Source: Deltaproteobacteria bacterium
GTDB taxonomy: Bacteria; Desulfobacterota; Anaeroferrophillalia; Anaeroferrophillales; Tharpellaceae
NCBI GenBank assembly: GCA_030595135.1
Contig: JAUVDU010000051.1
Coordinates: forward strand, 1-8,325
Reading direction: 5' to 3'
DNA length: 8,325 nucleotides
Below, piece by piece: positions 3,824 through 8,325 of this stretch. Position 1 is the first letter of the stretch. Every line of letters begins with the position of its first letter. The notes beneath the pieces were generated by a model. The model saw nothing but the letters and a program-made list of their open reading frames with translations. It made no database searches and was not told where the DNA came from. The position numbers and the translations under genes were made by a program.

Positions 3824-6691
3824 ATGAAAAAAAGAGCCAGTTTTATCAAATTCATTCAATTGTGGGGGATTGTTTTCCTGATTGCGGTTGGTGGTAGTAT
3901 CATTGTTTTTGATGTTACCGTTTCTTACCGAGATTTTCATGTCCGGGCGGAACAGATTCGGGCCGATTACATCGTTCGACAGAAAGAGATGGTCAAGCAG
4001 GAGGTTGATCGGGTTGTTGCTGTGATTAACCATGAAAAAGAGCAAAGTGAGGCGGTCACAAAGGAGAAGGTTAAATCCCGGATTTATGAAGCACACGCAA
4101 TTGCTCAATATATCTATCAGCAGAATAAAACCAGCAAAAGCAAGACCGAGATTAAGCAGATGATCATTGATGCCTTACGGCCCATCCGTTTTGCCAAGGG
4201 CAGCGGCTACTATTTTGCCACTCGTCTGGACGGTGTTGAGGTGCTTTTTGCCGATAAACCGGAAATTGAAGGATTGAATTTGCTGGATGTGCGGGATACG
4301 CATGGTCAATATGTTGTTAAAGAGATGATTGAAATAGTGCAGAAAGCCGATGAAGGGTTTTATGAATACTACTGGACAAAACCGGGTGAGGAAGGCAACG
4401 ACTTTAAAAAAATATCTTTTGTCAAGCGCGTTGAGCCCTTTGACTGGTTTGTCGGCACCGGTTTGTATGTTGATGATGTTGAGGCTCAAATCAAAGACAA
4501 TCTGTTGTCGACTATCAGTCGGGTACGGTTTGGTAAAGAGGGGTATATTTTTGTCAACCGCTTAAATGGGGATGCTTTGGTTTCAAATGGTAAGCGCGTT
4601 AGCGGGACTCAAAAACTTTGGCAGGGTTCAAATAAGAACCCGGAAAAGATGAAAGCGATTTTTGCCAAAGAGTACAATGCCGCTTTAAAACCTGAGGGCG
4701 GCTATATCTATTATTCATGGGTCAAGCTCAACAATCCCAACCAGGAATCACCTAAAACCTCTTATATCTATGGTCTCCCCGATTTGCAATGGCTTGTTGG
4801 TGCCGGCGTCTACCTTGATGATGTAGAGACGGATATTGCCGTGATGCACAGTGAATTAAACAGTCAGACCAAAACGAAAATGTTCTCTTTTGCTCTTATT
4901 GTCAGTGCCGTAGTCGCTCTTTTCCTTTTTTTTCTCAGACGTTTGAATCGTAAACTAATAAACGATTTCAATCTTTTTACCTCATTTTTTAACCGAGTGG
5001 CAGACTCTGATGCGGCTATCGATCGGGACAAAGTTCAATTTATTGAACTTGATCGGATGGCGCAAGAGGCTAACCGGATGTTGCGGGATAAGGTTTATGC
5101 TCGACAGGAACTAATGGATGAAAGGGAGCGGCTGCGGCAGAGCGAACAATTTTTGAACAGCGTCTTTGAAAGTATTCAGGATGGTATCAGTGTTTTGAAC
5201 CCGGATCTCACCATCCGTCATGCAAATGGAGTCATGAAGCGATGGTATGCGGCAAAGATCCCTCTGGAAGGGAAGAAATGCTTCGCTTGTTATCATGATG
5301 TCGATCAGCCGTGTGATCCCTGTCCGGCACTGCGTTGTCTGGAAACCGGCCAGACTGCAATAGATATCGTGCCTGGCTCTTCGGGATTTGATGAGGTGAA
5401 GTGGCTTGAGCTTTCCAGTTATCCGATCAAAGATGCTAAAAGTGGTAAAATGACTGGTGTTGTTGAATTTGTCAAAGATATCAGCAAACAGAAGAGGACC
5501 GAAGAATATCTGCAAAAAATGGAAAAACTCAAAAGTGTAGGTACTTTGGCTGGCGGCATTGCCCATGATTTCAATAATATTCTTATGGGATTGTTCGGAA
5601 ATATTTCGATTGCCAAAGAGAGGCTGGACAAAGAGCATCCAAGTTTCAAGACTCTTGAGGAGGCGGAAAAGTCCATGAACCGGGCCGCCCGGCTGACTAC
5701 GCAGTTACTCACCTTTGCCAAGGGCGGCGAGCCCGTCAAAGAGGATGTTACGTTGGGCACGCTGGTCGAAGAGGTTGTTCGTTTTGATCTTTCCGGCAGT
5801 AATGTCAAGCCGGTTTTTGCGCAGTCCACCGATCTTTGGTTAGCCGATGTGGATAAAGGGCAGATACAACAGCTTTTTTCCAACCTGACGATCAATGCCA
5901 AGCAGGCAATGCCTGATGGTGGACACCTCTATATCACTCTGAAGAATGAGGAGTTTTATGACAAAACTTTTGCCGAGTTCAAGGTTGGTAAATATATCAA
6001 AGTTACGGTGCGGGATGAAGGCAGCGGCATTGAGCAAAAACATCTTGAGCGGATTTTCGATCCCTATTTTACGACTAAACAAGCGGGCAGTGGTTTGGGA
6101 ATGGCAACAGCCTATTCAATTGTCAGCCGACATGGCGGTCACATAGGTGTCGCTTCCGAACTTGGGCAGGGAACGGTTTTTACACTTTATCTACCCGCTT
6201 CTGAGGTATTGCAGTTACCTCAAACCGAGTTGGTCTCGGCCGGATCATCCTATCTGGGTCAAAGTGCCAGAGTACTTGTCATGGATGATGAGGAGATTAT
6301 CCGTGAGGTGGTTTCACAGCTGTTGGAAGCTTGTGGATACGAGGTTGAAACGGCGGAAGGCGGCCAGTCGGCCATCGAGATGTACCAGCAGGCACGGGCT
6401 TGCGGAAGACCGTTTGCGGTGGTGATTATGGATCTAACCATTCCCGGCGGTATGGGCGGGGAAGAGGCGATAAAAGAACTTCTGGTTTTGGATCCTGAAG
6501 TTAAAGCTATTGTTTCCAGCGGTTATGCCGATGACCCGATTATGGCAAACTATACTGAGTATGGTTTTAAAGGTATTGTCTCAAAACCATACTCCATAAT
6601 GCAGCTGCGGGAGGTGTTAAATCGGGTTTTATTTCCGACGTCGTCTTCGTCTCATCCAGTTCAAGGAGCCGCTGAAGAGGATGATGAGTAG
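3824..6691 (+). CDS. Membrane hybrid sensor histidine kinase: double Cache, Cys-rich PAS, HisKA/HATPase, receiver
   Basis: A 955-residue inner-membrane two-component sensor. Helix 1 is at about 12-32, followed by a periplasmic region of about 320 residues with two Cache modules. Each has the G.GY.F...L.G signature (GSGYYFATRLDG near 126, GKEGYIFVNRLNG near 237) and a closing W.VG.G.Y.DD (Trp208 and Trp323). Such domains bind small ligands, often organic acids or amino acids. Helix 2 is at 353-374, then a coiled linker. A PAS domain from about 437 carries C486xxC489, C497xxC500 and C505. The kinase has the H-box AHDFNN with phospho-acceptor His581, N-box Asn691, and RDEGSGI at 730-736 followed by a GSGLGMATAYSIV G2 box. 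A C-terminal receiver (about 815-935) has acidic D821/D822, phospho-acceptor Asp870 in MDLTIPGG, and Lys921. All catalytic residues are present, so it should be active. With a receiver of its own, it may autoregulate the kinase or pass phosphate to an Hpt or response regulator not seen here. The last 63 bp overlap the convergent PepSY gene. Confidence 0.93.
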   Translation: MKKRASFIKFIQLWGIVFLIAVGGSIIVFDVTVSYRDFHVRAEQIRADYIVRQKEMVKQEVDRVVAVINHEKEQSEAVTKEKVKSRIYEAHAIAQYIYQQNKTSKSKTEIKQMIIDALRPIRFAKGSGYYFATRLDGVEVLFADKPEIEGLNLLDVRDTHGQYVVKEMIEIVQKADEGFYEYYWTKPGEEGNDFKKISFVKRVEPFDWFVGTGLYVDDVEAQIKDNLLSTISRVRFGKEGYIFVNRLNGDALVSNGKRVSGTQKLWQGSNKNPEKMKAIFAKEYNAALKPEGGYIYYSWVKLNNPNQESPKTSYIYGLPDLQWLVGAGVYLDDVETDIAVMHSELNSQTKTKMFSFALIVSAVVALFLFFLRRLNRKLINDFNLFTSFFNRVADSDAAIDRDKVQFIELDRMAQEANRMLRDKVYARQELMDERERLRQSEQFLNSVFESIQDGISVLNPDLTIRHANGVMKRWYAAKIPLEGKKCFACYHDVDQPCDPCPALRCLETGQTAIDIVPGSSGFDEVKWLELSSYPIKDAKSGKMTGVVEFVKDISKQKRTEEYLQKMEKLKSVGTLAGGIAHDFNNILMGLFGNISIAKERLDKEHPSFKTLEEAEKSMNRAARLTTQLLTFAKGGEPVKEDVTLGTLVEEVVRFDLSGSNVKPVFAQSTDLWLADVDKGQIQQLFSNLTINAKQAMPDGGHLYITLKNEEFYDKTFAEFKVGKYIKVTVRDEGSGIEQKHLERIFDPYFTTKQAGSGLGMATAYSIVSRHGGHIGVASELGQGTVFTLYLPASEVLQLPQTELVSAGSSYLGQSARVLVMDDEEIIREVVSQLLEACGYEVETAEGGQSAIEMYQQARACGRPFAVVIMDLTIPGGMGGEEAIKELLVLDPEVKAIVSSGYADDPIMANYTEYGFKGIVSKPYSIMQLREVLNRVLFPTSSSSHPVQGAAEEDDE

Positions 6692-8146
6692 AGAGATGCC
6701 GCCTAGCGGAATAATCAACCAGTAGAGGGGGCCGATGAATTGTTCGAAGATGCGTCCATTGTGGAGTTCAAAGAGGGCGTTCCATAATGAGATTCGGCTA
6801 TGTGATCTGATCTCGTCCGGCATGGGCAGGCGTAGTTGCAGGCGTCGGCGCAAAGGTTTGAGGCCGTCGTTATAGTCGGCAACCATCAGGGTCTGGCCCT
6901 GTCGGACGGCAGCTCCGGTGACCATTAAGGGTTTGCCCCAGTCGGGATTGTTGCGAGTGGCTTTGCTTTTGAGTTGCATAATTATTTGTTGACTGGTGTC
7001 CCAGAGATAGAGTCCGCTGAATGAGCCGATGAGCAGGTTGTGATCATCAAGGGCTTCAAAAACCATAGCTCCCATGCCGTGGATCGGCAGTGCCTCGGGG
7101 ATTTTGGTGAAAGGGGTAGTGCCGTCGAGAGGGCCGCTAAAGAGTCCTTGTTTGCTGGCTATGACAAGCTCTTTTTTCTCTTTCAGGTAGGTGGCCCGCT
7201 GGATCTGGTCGGCCCAGGGATTGTCAGGGTCGGCTCCGGGCATGAGGCTTGCGGGAATCGTCAAGCGGACAATCGCAATTAAAAGGGGTGGTCTGACGAG
7301 GGTACCACTTAAAGCGATAATGGCAATAAATAGGGCGCTGACGATGCCGAGTTTCAGGTGCCAGCGAAAATTAAAGGCAAAAATTTTTCCCGAAAGGAGG
7401 GTTGGTTTGCGGCGGCGTTTACGCCGGAGAACGTACCAGATGAGTGCCCCGGAGAGACAGGTGAAAATGAGGGTCAGGCCGAGAAAGTCGACAAACAGGC
7501 GGCCGGGAAGGCCAAAGATGGAGCCGTCGTGAATCTTTAAGAGCCAGCGGAAGAGCGGCACGGTTGGGATTTCATTCTGATCACGAGGCAAGTTCAGAGG
7601 GGTAAATGTTGGCGACCCGTTGTTGATGTTAGCCTGATAAGCGGCACTTTTAGTAAAGGCCAGGATCCGGTTGTCGATTTGGAGAAGGTCGACCACCGCC
7701 TGGTCTTTAAGTACGGGATGGTCGACTTTATGCCAGCTCTTATTTTGCTGGTAAAAGAGGCCGGATTTTGTGCCGGCGTAAAGGGTTTCTTGTTCTTTGT
7801 CGGTAGCCAGAAGCAGGCTGTAGGTGTCTCGTTCATAGACTGCGGTGGGAAAGCCTGCGACTAAAGGTTCGAAGTTTTTGCCTTGATTCAGACTCTGCCA
7901 GACTCCCTCTTTGCCGCCGACGTAGAGAATGTTGTCATGATGAGTGGAAAAAACTGCATCGCGCCAGCTCATCCGGTTCCAATTACGGTATTGATAATTG
8001 GCCGGCATTATCTGGTTCGGTAACGAGTATTTTTTCAGAAGTTGAGGGTGGTTTAAAAGAATGCCGCTCAGCGCCATCCAAAGACAAAAGATGAGGGCCA
8101 TAAGGCCGATAAATTTGTGGAGTCGTTGGGAAATGGTTTTGCCCAT
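6629..8146 (-). CDS. PepSY_TM-like integral membrane protein with propeller-like repeats in its periplasmic loops
   Basis: A 505-residue inner-membrane protein with helices at about 11-32, 216-240, 264-286 and 472-495, the four-helix layout of PepSY-associated membrane proteins (PF03929-like, a family including iron-uptake-linked PiuB/FpvG proteins). Family-type signatures are RLHKFIG (8-14), KIHDGSIFGLPGR (204-216), RWHLKLG (261-267) and ELHNGRIF (460-467). Histidines 10, 206, 263 and 462 flank the helices and could bind heme or metal. The two halves are similar, indicating an internal duplication. Both large loops carry short repeats of the type LY.G...GL/VW: 74-83, 122-131, 327-336 and 372-381, as in beta-propeller or BNR-like blades, instead of obvious PepSY domains. 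The tail ends in six arginines and a lysine. Translation starts at ATG 8146 with only a weak AGG 10 nt upstream. Its exact function is unknown; a redox or metal-related role is inference from the family. Confidence 0.8.
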   Translation of the reverse strand: MGKTISQRLHKFIGLMALIFCLWMALSGILLNHPQLLKKYSLPNQIMPANYQYRNWNRMSWRDAVFSTHHDNILYVGGKEGVWQSLNQGKNFEPLVAGFPTAVYERDTYSLLLATDKEQETLYAGTKSGLFYQQNKSWHKVDHPVLKDQAVVDLLQIDNRILAFTKSAAYQANINNGSPTFTPLNLPRDQNEIPTVPLFRWLLKIHDGSIFGLPGRLFVDFLGLTLIFTCLSGALIWYVLRRKRRRKPTLLSGKIFAFNFRWHLKLGIVSALFIAIIALSGTLVRPPLLIAIVRLTIPASLMPGADPDNPWADQIQRATYLKEKKELVIASKQGLFSGPLDGTTPFTKIPEALPIHGMGAMVFEALDDHNLLIGSFSGLYLWDTSQQIIMQLKSKATRNNPDWGKPLMVTGAAVRQGQTLMVADYNDGLKPLRRRLQLRLPMPDEIRSHSRISLWNALFELHNGRIFEQFIGPLYWLIIPLGGISLLIILFSGSLNWMRRRRRRK

Positions 8147-8185
8147 AGAATTGTCGCCTGTGTGGTTTTTTTGTGAATTGCTTGG

Positions 8186-8202
8186 GGAAGCGGGCCGCTT
8201 CC
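8186..8202. promoter_or_regulatory. 17-bp palindrome over the PepSY promoter -10/start region
   Basis: GGAAGCGG (8186-8193) and CCGCTTCC (8195-8202) are perfect inverted copies around one central base. The element overlaps the edge of the predicted -10 and covers the predicted start site, where a repressor would block transcription. It could also form a leader hairpin, though a 1-nt loop makes a DNA-level operator the better reading. The cognate regulator is not in the window. Confidence 0.5.
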
Positions 8203-8229
8203 ATACCTTAGGACGACTTCTGTTGTCAA
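8200..8229 (-). promoter_or_regulatory. Candidate sigma-70 promoter for the PepSY_TM-like gene
   Basis: On the minus strand a perfect TTGACA (8224-8229) is followed after 18 nt by TATGGA (8200-8205). The predicted start would be near 8193, giving a leader of about 47 nt. I see no recognisable Fur box. Confidence 0.45.
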
Positions 8230-8325
8230 GACCTTGCCTTTTTAGATTTGGATTGTTATTATAAGCTGACTTCTTCTTTACATTTTTAGTCTATCTGTGG
8301 TATTGCGGCGCGGTTTTTAAAATTT

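Noticed and set aside
3476..4108. A 210-codon minus-strand open frame across the intergenic region and the start of the kinase gene
   Set aside because: More than a third lies antisense to the strongly supported kinase N-terminus, it has no recognisable domain and no good ribosome-binding site, and a perfect TATAAT promoter box for the kinase lies within it.
8224..8229. A second copy of the GTC(T)TGAC-type repeat seen near 1994-2006
   Set aside because: Only GGTCTTGACA-like bases are shared, without the flanking dyad, and they are better explained as a -35 hexamer.

Overview
The window reads as a chromosomal segment of a Gram-negative environmental bacterium. A member of the Desulfobacterota is my best guess, based on three things: the large Cache-PAS hybrid histidine kinase, a secreted protein ending in a short GGW...ILQ-type tail module, and a PepSY-type membrane protein. 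This is an impression from family style, not a proven assignment. I see no rRNA, tRNA, CRISPR array or intact transposase.

Layout. (1) Positions 1-1845, minus strand: the distal part of a type I restriction-modification locus. hsdM (1845 to 369) is split by a one-base frameshift near 785-787. It is followed, with a 16-nt overlap, by the first 128 codons of hsdS, which run off the left edge. A promoter-like pair with a symmetric cluster of four GATC sites at its predicted start lies upstream of hsdM. (2) Positions 1846-2198: a non-coding, repeat-rich spacer with a 10-bp tandem duplication and several inverted repeats, possibly the relic of a small mobile or REP-like element. (3) Positions 2199-3422, minus: an exported protein with an SGNH-hydrolase-like core and a short beta-helix-like C-terminal module. 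(4) Positions 3423-3823: a divergent intergenic region carrying a good promoter for the kinase. (5) Positions 3824-6691, plus: a 955-residue membrane-bound hybrid histidine kinase (double Cache sensor, Cys-rich PAS, HisKA/HATPase, receiver). (6) Positions 6629-8146, minus: a PepSY_TM-like four-helix membrane protein built as an internal duplication, with propeller-like repeats in both predicted periplasmic loops. It is convergent with the kinase, and the two reading frames overlap by 63 bp. (7) Positions 8147-8325: its promoter region, with a 17-bp palindrome over the predicted -10.

How they work together. hsdM and hsdS form one transcription unit (DNA modification; hsdR is not in view). The kinase would sense a small extracellular ligand and signal through phosphotransfer. 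No partner DNA-binding regulator is visible, so its output is unknown. The secreted protein, kinase and PepSY protein are all envelope proteins but share no visible operon. No single described 'system' ties the window together. The points most worth a second look are the GATC cluster at the hsdM promoter, the CxxC...CxxC PAS insert, the SGNH-like secreted family and the duplicated PepSY/propeller architecture.
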